A stretch of DNA of 64,000 bases from Tautonia plasticadhaerens (GTDB lineage: Bacteria > Planctomycetota > Planctomycetia > Isosphaerales > Isosphaeraceae), in contig NZ_CP036426.1 in assembly GCF_007752535.1 (NCBI RefSeq), forward strand, positions 8,604,939 to 8,668,938, in the 5' to 3' direction. The translations under genes were made by a program, and so were the position numbers. A model generated the notes under the pieces. The model searched no databases. It saw nothing but the letters and a program-made list of their open reading frames with translations, and was not told the origin of the DNA. Shown in pieces: positions 1 to 9,185 of the stretch (position 1 is its first letter; the number at the start of each line of letters is the position of its first letter).

Positions 1-498
1 CGGGCCCCCCCCGGTCTCGTCCCCCACCCAGCCGGAGGACCGGGCGGTGGCCACGTCGAGCGTCCGGGCCTCCCCCTCGCCCCGGACCTCCATGAATAGG
101 AACTCGAAGCCGTTGAGCAGCAAGCCCGTCCGGGTCTTGACCGCGCCGACCGCCTCCCCCGGCCCGGCCATCACCAGCTCGGTCAGCGGCACGTCGGCGC
201 CGATCCCCGGGCCGTATTCCAGGCGGTCCTCGACCCGGTAGATCGGCCGGATCCGGCCGATGAGCTTCCCGCCCAGGAAGTCGACGTGGCCGACCAGCGC
301 GCCGACGAGCAGGCCCCCTGCCGGGGCGAGGTCCCGGAACCGGTCCCGCTGGTCCCGGCCGATCCCATCGGGCAACTCGACGAGGCCCTCGGCCGATTCG
401 ACGCCGCCCGGCCCCGCCCCCCGGGCGGGAAGTCCGCCCGAGACCGACACCGACACCAGCACCACCCCGATCGAACGGGCGATCCACTCGATCCGCAT
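1..498 (-). CDS. Secreted protein of unknown function, 3' end cut by window
   Basis: An open frame read leftwards from ATG at 496-498 runs off the window without a stop, giving about 166 residues. The N-terminus (MRIEWIARSIGVVLVSVSVS) looks like a signal peptide, so the product is probably exported. The body has the pattern GGKLIGRIRPIYR, then AVGAVKTRTGLLLNG, then EFLFMEV and GWVGDETGG. This resembles a planctomycete extracellular repeat in which a glycine-rich IRPIYR segment is followed by AVGA-GL-DG-F-M and a WVG-GG end; its function is unknown to me. Base composition at third codon positions agrees with this frame. The gene sits upstream of, and reads away from, the DUF1501 gene. Confidence 0.6.
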   Translation of the reverse strand, partial: MRIEWIARSIGVVLVSVSVSGGLPARGAGPGGVESAEGLVELPDGIGRDQRDRFRDLAPAGGLLVGALVGHVDFLGGKLIGRIRPIYRVEDRLEYGPGIGADVPLTELVMAGPGEAVGAVKTRTGLLLNGFEFLFMEVRGEGEARTLDVATARSSGWVGDETGGGP

Positions 499-638
499 CG
501 CCAGGGCCTCCGGGAGATCCGGGGTCGTCGACCGGCCTCGGACGGAAGCCGGATCAGGACCATTGGATCATGGAGGGACCCATCAGGCAATGTCCGCTCG
601 GGCCGATCGGGGGTGGCGCCGGATTGACCGTCCCCCCG

Positions 639-2069
639 TCACGAGAACAGCCCCCGGACCGGCCGGCCGGTGGCGATCGGGTGGGGGCGGCCGGTGGGGT
701 CGATCAGCTCCAGGCCCGGGGCGACGCCGAACCGCCAGTAGATGGTGGCGGCCAGGTCGGCGGGGGTGACGGGGTCGGAGGCGGGGTAGGCGCCCAGGCG
801 GTCGCTGGCCCCGAGGACGAAGCCCCCCTTCACGCCGCCGCCGGCCAGGGCGATCGAGTAGCAGTCGGGCCAGTGGTCGCGGCCGGCGTCGCCGTTGATC
901 CTCGGCGTCCGGCCGAACTCGCCGAGGGCGACGACCAGGGTCGAGTCGAGCAGCCCCCGGGCGTCGAGGTCCTCGATCAGGGCGGCGAGCGAACGGTCGG
1001 CGACCGGCAGGAGGTGGTCCCGGTGCTGGTCGAAGACCTTGAAGTGGGCGTCCCAGTTCTGCCCCTGCTGCCGGAAGTCATAGACGTTGACGAACGGCAC
1101 GCCCGCCTCGACCAGTCGTCGGGCCATCAAGAGGTTCTGGCCCCGCATCTGGCGGGAGGCGCCCAGCTCCGCCCCGTTGCCGCCACCCCCCCCGGAGCCG
1201 ACGGCGGCCGGCTCGTGGTCATAGCCGTAGCGGTCGCGGACCCTCGGGTCCTCCCGGTCGATCCGGAGCGCCTCCCGGACCTCCTTCGAGGCGAGCAGCT
1301 GATACGCCCGGTCGTACGAGGCGACCATCGCCCGGGGCTCCCCTCGCAGGCCCGCCGCCGAGTCGACCGCGTCGAGCAGGGCCCGGCGCCTTCCCCGACG
1401 GGCCGGGGGGAGGTCGTCCGGGGTGGCGAGCAGCTCGGCCTTGTAGGACCGGGCATTCGGGTCGACGCCGACCCGGAACGGGTCGAACGCCGGGCCGAGG
1501 AAGCCTCCCCCCTGGCAGGGCACGTCGACCACGTTATGGAAGGCGAACGGCAGGGCCGCATGGGGCACGGCCAGCCGCTCCCCGCGTCGGACGAAGCTCA
1601 AGGCCCCGCCGAAGCTGGGGTAGAATTGCGGCTCGGGGGAGAACAGCTCCCGGTCCCCCTGCGGGGCTGGCCTCCCGGTGAGCGTCTCCATGGAGGCCGA
1701 GTCGTGCAGGCGGTTGCCGTGCGTCATGCTCCGGATCAGGGCGACCTTGTGCATGACGGTCGCCATCCTCGGCAGGTGCTCGGAGACGAACACCCCGGGG
1801 GCGCTGGTGGCGATCGGCTTGAACTCGCCCCGGACTTCGAGCGGGGCCTCGGGCTTCGGGTCGTAGGTCTCGAAGTGGCTCGGGCCGCCGTAATAGAAGA
1901 CGACGATGCAGGCCCGGATCGGCGGCGGATCTCCGGGAATCGAGGCGTCCCCTCCCGAGGCCCTCGACGCCCGGAGCAGTTCCAGGAGCCCGAGCCCCCC
2001 GAGTTGCAGCATGCTCCTCCGCGAGACGAGAGGCCCCGGGCATCGTCGTCGGGCGTCCCGTCGGGCCAT
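639..2069 (-). CDS. DUF1501 family protein with Tat-type signal
   Basis: The 476-residue product starts with a basic stretch and a twin-arginine region (SRRSMLQLGGLGLLELL), as is usual for DUF1501 proteins, which are abundant in planctomycetes and related to the sulfatase/alkaline phosphatase fold. Family marks are VVFYYGGPSHFETYDPKPEA near residue 60, IRSMTHGN, and EFGRTPRINGDAGRDHW near residue 380. The start is supported by GAGGAGG about five bases upstream of the ATG. Such genes often lie beside a DUF1549/DUF1553 cytochrome-type gene, which is absent here. The physiological substrate of the family is not established. Confidence 0.9.
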   Translation of the reverse strand: MARRDARRRCPGPLVSRRSMLQLGGLGLLELLRASRASGGDASIPGDPPPIRACIVVFYYGGPSHFETYDPKPEAPLEVRGEFKPIATSAPGVFVSEHLPRMATVMHKVALIRSMTHGNRLHDSASMETLTGRPAPQGDRELFSPEPQFYPSFGGALSFVRRGERLAVPHAALPFAFHNVVDVPCQGGGFLGPAFDPFRVGVDPNARSYKAELLATPDDLPPARRGRRRALLDAVDSAAGLRGEPRAMVASYDRAYQLLASKEVREALRIDREDPRVRDRYGYDHEPAAVGSGGGGGNGAELGASRQMRGQNLLMARRLVEAGVPFVNVYDFRQQGQNWDAHFKVFDQHRDHLLPVADRSLAALIEDLDARGLLDSTLVVALGEFGRTPRINGDAGRDHWPDCYSIALAGGGVKGGFVLGASDRLGAYPASDPVTPADLAATIYWRFGVAPGLELIDPTGRPHPIATGRPVRGLFS

Positions 2070-2218
2070 GTCCGCCTCCTCATCATCGATCTCGCCCCCC
2101 GTCGCCGGCCCGGCGACGGGCGATCACGGATCGATGCGGCCAGCGTAATGGCCCCGAACTGTCCCTGCAACGCAATTATTCAACAATCTCCGGCCGATCT
2201 GGAGGCCGGATCGACCCG

Positions 2219-3454
2219 TCAGTGCCGGGCGGCGAACCGTTCGAGGTCCTCGTCCTTGGGGATGACGGTGATGCCCAGTTCGGTGACGGTGAGCCCCCGG
2301 GAGCGGTCGAGGTCCGGGTCGTGGCCGAGCGAGAGGCCGGACGGGATGCGGACGTGCTTGTCGACGATCGCGCGGCGGACCCGGGCGTGCCGGCCGACCT
2401 CGACGCCTTCCAGGAGGATCGAGTCCTCCACCTGGGCGAAGCTGTTGATGCGGACCCCCGGCGAGAGCAGGCTGCGGTGCACCTGGCCGCCGGAGACGAT
2501 CGAGCCGTTGCAGACGATGGAGTTGAAGGCCGCCCCGACGCGGTCGCCGTCGGCGTGGACGAACTTCGGCGGCGGCAGCGAGGGCTGATAGGTGTGGATC
2601 GGCCAGGAGGGGTCGTAGAGGTTCAGGAGCGGGTCGATCTGGATCAGGTCCATGTTGGCCTGGTAATAGGCGTCCAGCGTGCCCACGTCCCGCCAGTATG
2701 CGGCGGCCTTGCGGGCCTCGTCCCGGAAGGGGTAGGCGAAGACGCGGTGCGTGTCCAGCATCGGCGGGATGATGTCCTTGCCGAAGTCGTGCCGGCTGCC
2801 GGAGCGCTGGGCGTCGGAGAGCAGCAGGTCGAACATCAACTGGGTCTTGAAGACGTAGACGCCCATCGAGGCCAGGGCCAGCCCCGGGTATCCGGGCATC
2901 GGGTCGGGGTCGTCCGGCTTCTCCCGGAAGCCGACGACGCGCTGCTGGGCGTCGACGTGCATGACGCCGAAGTGCCGGGCCTCCGGCCGGGGGACGGGCA
3001 GGCAGGCGATCGTCAGGTCGGCCTCGCGCCGGCGATGCTCGGCGATCATCGCCGCGTAGTTCATCGTGTAGATGTGGTCGCCGGCCAGGATCACCGTGTC
3101 CCGGCTCTGCTCGCGCTCGATCCGGAAGATGTTCTGGTAGATGGCGTCGGCCGTGCCGGCGTACCAACTCTCGGCGATCCGCTGCTCGGGGGGGAGCACC
3201 TCGACGAACTCGCCGAGGTTGGGCGTGAGGAACTTCCAGGCCTGGTCGATGTGCCGGTTGAGGCTGAACCCCTTGTACTGCGGCAGGACGAGCATCTTGC
3301 GCAGGTCGGAATTGATGCAGTTGGACAGCGTGAAGTCGATGATCCGATAGACGCCGCCGAACGGCACCGCCGGCTTGGCCCGGTCCCGGGTCAGGGGCTC
3401 CAGCCGGGTGCCCTTGCCGCCGGCCAGCACGATGGCGATGACGTCCTTCATCAT
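2219..3454 (-). CDS. glgC: Glucose-1-phosphate adenylyltransferase (ADP-glucose pyrophosphorylase)
   Basis: Makes ADP-glucose and pyrophosphate from ATP and glucose 1-phosphate, the committed step of bacterial glycogen synthesis in the cytosol. The product is 411 residues, close to the usual 400-430. It has the pyrophosphorylase signature AGGKGTRLEPLTRDRAKPAV near residues 11-30, IIDFTLSNCINSDLRKM, the AGDHIYTMNY nucleotide-sugar segment, and a C-terminal left-handed beta-helix (CNGSIVSGGQVHRSLLSPGV). The frame stays open well upstream, but homology begins at the two adjacent ATGs (3454 and 3451), preceded by a G-rich purine stretch. No other glycogen genes are adjacent, so it is probably transcribed alone. 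Confidence 0.95.
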   Translation of the reverse strand: MMKDVIAIVLAGGKGTRLEPLTRDRAKPAVPFGGVYRIIDFTLSNCINSDLRKMLVLPQYKGFSLNRHIDQAWKFLTPNLGEFVEVLPPEQRIAESWYAGTADAIYQNIFRIEREQSRDTVILAGDHIYTMNYAAMIAEHRRREADLTIACLPVPRPEARHFGVMHVDAQQRVVGFREKPDDPDPMPGYPGLALASMGVYVFKTQLMFDLLLSDAQRSGSRHDFGKDIIPPMLDTHRVFAYPFRDEARKAAAYWRDVGTLDAYYQANMDLIQIDPLLNLYDPSWPIHTYQPSLPPPKFVHADGDRVGAAFNSIVCNGSIVSGGQVHRSLLSPGVRINSFAQVEDSILLEGVEVGRHARVRRAIVDKHVRIPSGLSLGHDPDLDRSRGLTVTELGITVIPKDEDLERFAARH

Positions 3455-3628
3455 CCCGGGCCGTCCCCCCCTGCCTCGGACTCGGGCGTCGCCGGAAAGG
3501 GCCCGGGAGCCTCGCACGGGGTCCATTCTGCACCACGAGCCGGGCCGAACCAAGGGGTCGCCCCATCCCCCTCCCCCGGGTATGCTGGGCGGTCGAACTC
3601 CCCCCGCCCGGCCGCCCCCGACCGCCCG

Positions 3629-4426
3629 ATGAGCGACCGCACCTCCATCGAATGGGCCGACGCCAGCTGGAACCCCGTCCGCGGCTGCACCAAGATCAGC
3701 CCCGGTTGCAAGCGCTGCTACGCCGAGACCTTCGCCGAGCGCTTCCGGGGCGTCCCCGGTCACCCCTACGAGCAGGGCTTCGACCTGACGCTCGTCCCCG
3801 GCAAGCTGGCCGAACCCCTCCGATGGGCGTCCCCCCGGATGGTCTTCGTCAACTCGATGAGCGACCTGTTCCACGAGGATGTGCCGACCGGATACATCCG
3901 GTCGGTCGTCGACGTGATGCTGCTGGCCGGCTGGCACACCTATCAGGTCCTGACCAAGCGTCATGACCGGCTGCTCGAACTGCTCCGCGGCCCGCTCCGG
4001 GACGCCGCCGCCGCCGACCACATCTGGTGGGGCGTCAGCGTCGAGGACCGCCGCCACGGCCTGCCCCGGGTCGAGCGCCTGCGATCGGCCCCGGCCGCCG
4101 TCCGGATGCTCTCCGTCGAGCCGCTGCTCGAAGACCTCGGCCCGATCGACCTGGGCGGCATCTCCTGGGTCATCGCCGGGGGGGAGAGCGGCCCCGGCGC
4201 CCGCCCCATGCACCCCGACTGGGTCCGCTCCCTCCGAGACCGCTGCGCCTCCGCCGGCGCCGCCTTCTTCTTCAAGCAATGGGGGGGCGTCCGCAAGGCC
4301 AGGGCCGGCCGCCTGCTCGACGGCCGGACCCACGACGAAGTCCCCCCCCGCCCCGATCGCCCGGCCCCGGGCCTCGCCCGGCGTCGGGAGCTGATCGCCG
4401 GGGTCGAATCAGCGCGAACGGCCTGA
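3629..4426 (+). CDS. DUF5131 / phage Gp37-Gp68 family protein
   Basis: A 265-residue protein that opens with MSDRTSIEWADASWNPVRGC and continues with a three-cysteine cluster, C-x6-C-x2-C (CTKISPGCKRC), which marks the Gp37/Gp68 family and suggests a bound metal or iron-sulfur cluster. Further family marks are FVNSMSDLFHEDVP, QVLTKRHDRL, WWGVSVED, SVEPLLEDLG and WVIAGGESGPGARPMHP, ending with FFFKQWGG. Members occur on phages and mobile DNA and are often next to a three-Cys-motif partner protein (TcmP); no such partner is visible here. The start is the ATG that opens the homology, 174 bp from the divergent glgC start. The reaction is unknown. Confidence 0.85.
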   Translation: MSDRTSIEWADASWNPVRGCTKISPGCKRCYAETFAERFRGVPGHPYEQGFDLTLVPGKLAEPLRWASPRMVFVNSMSDLFHEDVPTGYIRSVVDVMLLAGWHTYQVLTKRHDRLLELLRGPLRDAAAADHIWWGVSVEDRRHGLPRVERLRSAPAAVRMLSVEPLLEDLGPIDLGGISWVIAGGESGPGARPMHPDWVRSLRDRCASAGAAFFFKQWGGVRKARAGRLLDGRTHDEVPPRPDRPAPGLARRRELIAGVESARTA

Positions 4427-4588
4427 GCCGGCGGGATACGGCGTCGGGAGCAGGCCGGGGAGGCGGCCGGATCGGCCCCGGCCGGGGGCAAGGAGGCGTT
4501 GGCAGGATCGGCGGTCCCGGCTAGACTGCCGCCCCGAGCGTCACGGCCGACCACGTCCTGCCAGGCACCCGACGGGAGCGAGCCACGG

Positions 4589-5659
4589 ATGACCGCCCCG
4601 CCGCCGATCCGAGACCGGGCCCGATCGCTGGGCCTGATCGCCCTGGCCCTGCTCGCGCTGGCCGCGAGGAGGGCCGAGGGGCCGGTGGTGTCCGCGAGGG
4701 CCTCCACGGCGTCGGTCCGGTCGGTGGCGAGGATCGGCCGGTCCTCCTCGACGATCGAGGCGGGCGGGCGGCGGTGGTCCTACGTCGTCCACGCGCCGAG
4801 GCAGGCCGGGGGCGATCGGCCGTTGCCGATGGTGCTGGCCCTGCACGGCTCGTCGGGCTCGGGCGAGGGGTTCCTCGACGACGCCGGGTGGGCCGAGCTG
4901 GCGGGGCGTGAGGGCGTCATCGTCGTCGCCCCCGACGGCCTGCCGATGCGGCCCGACGCGGCGCCGAACCGCGCGGTCAACCCCCGGATCTGGAACAGCG
5001 GGCAGCACCCGGCCGACCGGCCCCGCAGCCGGGTCGACGACCTGGCCTTCTTCGACGCCCTGCTGGTCGAGGTCGCCGGGGCCTGGCCGGTCGACCCGAA
5101 TCGGATCTACGTCGTCGGCCACTCCAACGGCGGGGCGATGGCCCTCCGGCTGGCGGCGGAGCGGTCGGGGAGCTTCGCGGCGGTGGCCTCGGTGGCGGCC
5201 CTGCGGTACGTCGACCCGCCGGTGGGCGCCCGGGCGGTGCCGATCCTCGCCCTCTTCGGGGGCGCCGACCCGTTGCTGCCGACCGAGGGAGGGCTGTCAA
5301 TCCTCCCCTGGGAAGTCCGCCGCACGCCCGAGGTCCTGCCCGAGCTGAAGCGCTGGGCGGAGGGGCTCGGCTGCCCGACCCACGGGTTCACCTTCGAGCA
5401 CTTCGACACGGTCCACTCCTACACCTTCCCCCCCGGCCGAGGGGGTGCGTCGCTGTCGATGGTGCTGCTCGACGGCCACGGCCACGCCTGGCCCGGCGGG
5501 AGGGCCCGGCCGGGCGAGGCGATGCTCATCGGCCCCCGCACCGACGCCGTCGACGCCACCGCCCTGATCTGGGACTTCTTCGACCGGCACCGCCTCGACG
5601 CCCCCGCCCCCGGCCTCGTCGACCGCCCCCCGGAGGTTCCGTCGTCCGGGCCGATTTGA
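4589..5659 (+). CDS. Secreted alpha/beta-hydrolase esterase (poly(3-hydroxybutyrate) depolymerase / feruloyl esterase-like)
   Basis: The 356-residue product has an N-terminal hydrophobic stretch (LGLIALALLALAARRAEG), so it is probably exported. The lipase-type elbow VVGHSNGGAMAL near residue 180 supplies the nucleophile serine. Oxyanion-region residues MVLALHGSSGSGEGFLDDAG precede it, and GHGHAWPGG near the C-terminus supplies the likely catalytic histidine, as in LpqC/PHB-depolymerase-like esterases. An acid residue is plausible in GGADPLLP. GACGGGAG lies about ten bases before the chosen ATG. The polymer or ester substrate cannot be told from the sequence. It reads in the same direction as the phosphatase gene 56 bp downstream. 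Confidence 0.85.
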   Translation: MTAPPPIRDRARSLGLIALALLALAARRAEGPVVSARASTASVRSVARIGRSSSTIEAGGRRWSYVVHAPRQAGGDRPLPMVLALHGSSGSGEGFLDDAGWAELAGREGVIVVAPDGLPMRPDAAPNRAVNPRIWNSGQHPADRPRSRVDDLAFFDALLVEVAGAWPVDPNRIYVVGHSNGGAMALRLAAERSGSFAAVASVAALRYVDPPVGARAVPILALFGGADPLLPTEGGLSILPWEVRRTPEVLPELKRWAEGLGCPTHGFTFEHFDTVHSYTFPPGRGGASLSMVLLDGHGHAWPGGRARPGEAMLIGPRTDAVDATALIWDFFDRHRLDAPAPGLVDRPPEVPSSGPI

Positions 5660-5667
5660 TAGGCTCT

Positions 5668-5685
5668 CGGGGACCTCGGTCCCCG
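5668..5685 (+). terminator. Short GC hairpin after the esterase gene
   Basis: A perfect 7-bp stem (CGGGGAC with GTCCCCG) and 4-base loop start nine bases after the esterase stop. No U-tract follows. It could terminate the esterase transcript partially or be a leader hairpin of the phosphatase gene. Confidence 0.35.
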
Positions 5686-5715
5686 GCCCGATCGACCCCG
5701 ACGAGACCCGCCCTC

Positions 5716-7431
5716 ATGACCCCCGCCCCGCTGAACCGACCCGCCCTCGCCCTCGCCCTCGCCCTGGCGACGCTGCTCGCCCTCCCCCTCGGCACCCGGG
5801 CCGACGACGTCCTGAAGGCCATGCAGGCCGAGGCCGTCGCCTCCAGGGACAGCGAGGCCGACCGCCCCTACCACTTCGGCACCCAGGGGCCCGGCGGCGT
5901 CTTCTCCAACCACACCAGCCACACCAACCGACTGGTGCCGGTCATCACCCTCGGCCGGCCGGTCGAGCTGGGGAGCATCACCGGGGAGAACAGCCCCTAC
6001 CGATCCGCCGATCGGCTGGAGCAGCTCTATGGCGCCCTGCCCGAGCACACCCTCGACCCCGAGGCCGAGTACGGCGACCAGTCCGACCTGTATCGCCTCC
6101 AGAAACTCGCGGTCGAGAACGGGGCCAGGCACCTGTTCGTGGTCCTCTTCGACGGCATGGACTGGGAGGCGCTGAAGGCCGCCGCGATCGTCCGCAGCGG
6201 CAAGGTCGACGACCAGGGCATCCTCGCCGCCCCCCTGCTCGCGGCCGGCACCGACGCCGACGGCACGATCGCCGTCGGCTCGGTCGTCACCAGCCCGACG
6301 CACGACGAGGCGGACGTGGACCTCGACGAGCAGACCATCGGCATCCCCGAGGACTCCCTCCGGGGCGGCTACGACCCCCGGTTCGCCGGCACCGGCCCGT
6401 TCCGGGCCCCCGAGCTCGACGCCCCCGGCTACCTGCGGGGCCAGTCGGCCACCGACGAGGAACTCCGGCGGCTGCACGACCTCGGCGGCGTTCCCCACGC
6501 CTACACCGACAGCTCGTGCAGCGCCGCCGAGATCGCCTCGGGGGTCAAGAGCTACAACAACTCGGTCAACGTCGGCCCCGACGGCTCGTTCGTCGCCCCC
6601 GTCTTCCACGACCTCCAGCGCGACGGCTGGAAGGTCGGCACCGTCACCAGCGTCCCGTTCAACCACGCCTCCCCCGCCGCCATGTACGCCCGGAACGTCC
6701 ACCGCGACGACTACCAGGACCTCGCCCGGGACATGCTCGGCCTGCCGAGCATCGCCGTCGAGAAGGGCGCCCCGGCGGTGCCCGGCCTCGACGTGGTGAT
6801 CGGCACCGGCTTCGGCCAGACCGGCAACCTCCAGGCGCTCCAGCGCCGCCAGGGGACCAACGCCGTCGCCGGCAACACCTACATCACCGACGAGGATCTC
6901 GAAACCATCGACTCCCGCAACGGCGGCAAGTATTCCGTCGCCCTCCGGACCGCCGGAGAGGCCGGGGACGAGGTCCTCGACGCCGCCGCCCGCCGGGCCG
7001 CCGCCGAGGGGCTCCGCCTCTTCGGCTTCTTCGGCTCCCCCTTCGGCCACCTGCCCTACCGGACCGCCGACGGCGCCTACGACCCCGCCCCCGGCCTCTC
7101 CGGCGAGGCCGAGGAGTACGTCGCCGCCGACATCGCCGAGAATCCCACCCTCGTCGAGATGACCCGGGCCGCCCTGGCCGTCCTCGGCTCCGAACCCGAG
7201 ACGCCCTTCGCCCTGTTCGTCGAGGCCGGCGACGTGGACTGGGCCCTGCACGACAACAACCTGGACGACGCCGTCGGCGCCATCTTCTCCGGGGAGGCCG
7301 CCATCCGGGCCATCGTCGAGTGGGTCGAGGCCAACAGCTCCTGGGACGAATCGGCCGTGATCATCACCGCCGACCACGGCCACTACCTCGTCCTCGACGA
7401 CCCTCACGCCCTGGCCGGTTCCGATCGCTGA
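5716..7431 (+). CDS. Secreted alkaline phosphatase
   Basis: Phosphomonoesterase expected to act outside the cytoplasm: the chosen ATG gives a clear signal peptide (LALALALATLLALPLGTRA) and a product of 571 residues. Alkaline-phosphatase-superfamily marks are the metal-binding FDGMDWEALKAA near residue 140, the nucleophile region YTDSSCSAAEIASGVKSYN near residue 265, FVEAGDVDWALHDNN near residue 505, and IITADHGHYLV close to the C-terminus. The active-site order fits the family, but the nucleophile context DSSCSAA differs from the DSAASAT type, and the protein ends 17 residues after the ADHGH motif, with no later HxG zinc-ligand segment as in E. coli PhoA. It converges on the ceramidase-like gene. 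Confidence 0.85.
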   Translation: MTPAPLNRPALALALALATLLALPLGTRADDVLKAMQAEAVASRDSEADRPYHFGTQGPGGVFSNHTSHTNRLVPVITLGRPVELGSITGENSPYRSADRLEQLYGALPEHTLDPEAEYGDQSDLYRLQKLAVENGARHLFVVLFDGMDWEALKAAAIVRSGKVDDQGILAAPLLAAGTDADGTIAVGSVVTSPTHDEADVDLDEQTIGIPEDSLRGGYDPRFAGTGPFRAPELDAPGYLRGQSATDEELRRLHDLGGVPHAYTDSSCSAAEIASGVKSYNNSVNVGPDGSFVAPVFHDLQRDGWKVGTVTSVPFNHASPAAMYARNVHRDDYQDLARDMLGLPSIAVEKGAPAVPGLDVVIGTGFGQTGNLQALQRRQGTNAVAGNTYITDEDLETIDSRNGGKYSVALRTAGEAGDEVLDAAARRAAAEGLRLFGFFGSPFGHLPYRTADGAYDPAPGLSGEAEEYVAADIAENPTLVEMTRAALAVLGSEPETPFALFVEAGDVDWALHDNNLDDAVGAIFSGEAAIRAIVEWVEANSSWDESAVIITADHGHYLVLDDPHALAGSDR

Positions 7432-7477
7432 GGCGTCCCCCGGGGGGGGAAGGCCGCCCGGCCTCCTCCCCGCCCGA

Positions 7478-8941
7478 TCAGGGCTCCGGCCAGAGGGCGT
7501 TGATCGCCTCGACGGTGCGGTCCACGAGCACCTGGCCGCCCTCGGGCCCCACCACGCTGCTCTCGACGATGGCGCTGTACCCGCCCCCCTGCACCGCGCG
7601 GGGCGTCGGCAGGTAGGTGCCGGGGCCGGCGAGCTGGATGACGAACGTCTGCAGCGCCCGGCTCCGGGCCTTCATCTGGAGGCCGTACGAGGTGAACAGC
7701 TCGAAGTCGTTGGTGGCGATCGCCACGTCGCCGATCCGGATCGCGTGCAGCTCCATCGCGTAGGGGGCGACCTCGCCCGATCGCTGGCGGTCGTAGCGGT
7801 CGACGACTTCCTGATGCCAGAGCATCCGGCGACGGCTGGCGGGGTCCGCCGAGAGAGCCTCGACCTGCTCCGTCGCGTCCTCATATTCCTCTTCGGTCAC
7901 CCGGCGCACCGGCAGCTCGATCGTCCGGACCGTGTGGGCCATCGGCACGTCGTCGCGGATCTCCTGCCGGGCGCCCTCGAAGGCCTCCTCCCAGGCCCGG
8001 ACGACCCGGCGGGCCAGCTCGTCCAGGCGGTCGAGGCCCCTGAGCGTCCGCATCCGCTCCTCGGCCCGTTCCCGGAACATCAGGTGGGGCGACTGGTCGC
8101 CGGCGGCGCCCGTCCAGCCGAGCACGTGGAGTTGCTCGCCGTGGCGGGCCCTGAGCGACTCCCGGACCTGGTGCCAGAAGTCGGCGTTGACCGCCGACCT
8201 CCCCTCGACCTCCTGGGACGGGCAGGCGACGTTGATCGCCGTCGCCAGCAGCGCGCCGTCCTCCCCCCAGAAGAACAGGACCTCGACGCCGTGGTCCTCG
8301 AACCCTTCGAGATCCCGGAAGTCGGGCCGGTCGGTGGGGCCGTACATGACCGCCCGGCCGTCGTCGTAGACGGCCCGGCGGTTCTGGGCCACCACGGCGT
8401 GCCCCAGGCCCCAGCCGACGGTCGAGGGCGCCCGGCCTTCCCAGGCCGTCGCCGCCGCCTCGGCGACCCGGTCGACGAGGAACTCCACGTACTCGGCGGG
8501 CCGGATGATGCCGTCCTCGGGCAAGTCGTACTGCCCTTCGACGAGCACCGGGGCCGTGTGCGTGTGGGTGGCGCTGAGGATGAGCTTGCGGGGGTCGAAG
8601 TCGGGGAGCCGGTCTCCCAGCCGTCGCCTCACCCGGTCGACCAGCCCCTCCCGGATCGCCACCAGGTCGCAGGAGACGAGGATCGCCTGGTCGACCACCT
8701 CATCCCCCTGGCGGGCCTCGATGGCCAGGGCGGTGGCCGTGACGGGGCTCTCCACCTGCTCGGCGATCCGGGTCGTCATCTGGCCCGAGAGGGCGACCGG
8801 GCGGTCGGGGGTGATGCTGGTCGTCGCCGCCCCGACCCGCAGCTCGGCCGAGCGGCCCGGTGCCGGGGAGAGGGCCGGCAGCAGCAGCGCCAGCAGCACC
8901 GGGATCGGCGTCCGGCGCGAAGCCCTCGTCGTCTTCGTCAT
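7478..8941 (-). CDS. Neutral/alkaline ceramidase-like hydrolase, secreted
   Basis: A 487-residue protein with an N-terminal signal peptide (PIPVLLALLLPALSPAPGRSA). The start of the mature region, LRVGAATTSITPDRPVALSG, and the metal-site motif SATHTHTAPVLVEGQ near residue 130 match the N-terminal domain of neutral/alkaline non-lysosomal ceramidases. Many planctomycete members with this domain have no proven substrate, so lipid amide hydrolysis is only an inference. NVACPSQEVEG and GWTGAAGDQSPHL fit later family segments. The frame is open 35 codons further upstream, but only the ATG at 8941 yields a proper signal peptide. It ends 46 bp from the phosphatase gene, so the two are convergent. Confidence 0.8.
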   Translation of the reverse strand: MTKTTRASRRTPIPVLLALLLPALSPAPGRSAELRVGAATTSITPDRPVALSGQMTTRIAEQVESPVTATALAIEARQGDEVVDQAILVSCDLVAIREGLVDRVRRRLGDRLPDFDPRKLILSATHTHTAPVLVEGQYDLPEDGIIRPAEYVEFLVDRVAEAAATAWEGRAPSTVGWGLGHAVVAQNRRAVYDDGRAVMYGPTDRPDFRDLEGFEDHGVEVLFFWGEDGALLATAINVACPSQEVEGRSAVNADFWHQVRESLRARHGEQLHVLGWTGAAGDQSPHLMFRERAEERMRTLRGLDRLDELARRVVRAWEEAFEGARQEIRDDVPMAHTVRTIELPVRRVTEEEYEDATEQVEALSADPASRRRMLWHQEVVDRYDRQRSGEVAPYAMELHAIRIGDVAIATNDFELFTSYGLQMKARSRALQTFVIQLAGPGTYLPTPRAVQGGGYSAIVESSVVGPEGGQVLVDRTVEAINALWPEP

Positions 8942-9185
8942 GGAGGCACTCCTCGGGCCTTCGGGGGGCCCGGATCGGGGGGGCCGGGGGCGAGGGATCG
9001 TCTCCGGAGGGCGCTCGACGCCGCCGACTCCGAACGCCGCCACCATCGCCCGGCGGGGGGCTCGAAACGAGGCGCGAGCTTAAGGCCCCCCGGGATCGGT
9101 CACAAGGCCCCGAGCCCCCGGCATCGGGAGGATCCTCGGGATGCCCGGGAGTTCCGGGAGTCGGGGAGCGGGATCGGGGCGGTCG

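Noticed and set aside
183..590. 135-codon minus-strand frame
   Set aside because: Ser/Arg-rich; the neighbouring minus frame starting at 498 has a signal peptide and a recognisable pattern, so this one is a shadow.
570..2588. 672-codon open frame on the plus strand
   Set aside because: It is antisense to the DUF1501 gene and glgC, Gly/Pro/Arg/Asp-rich without any family motif; a GC-driven shadow.
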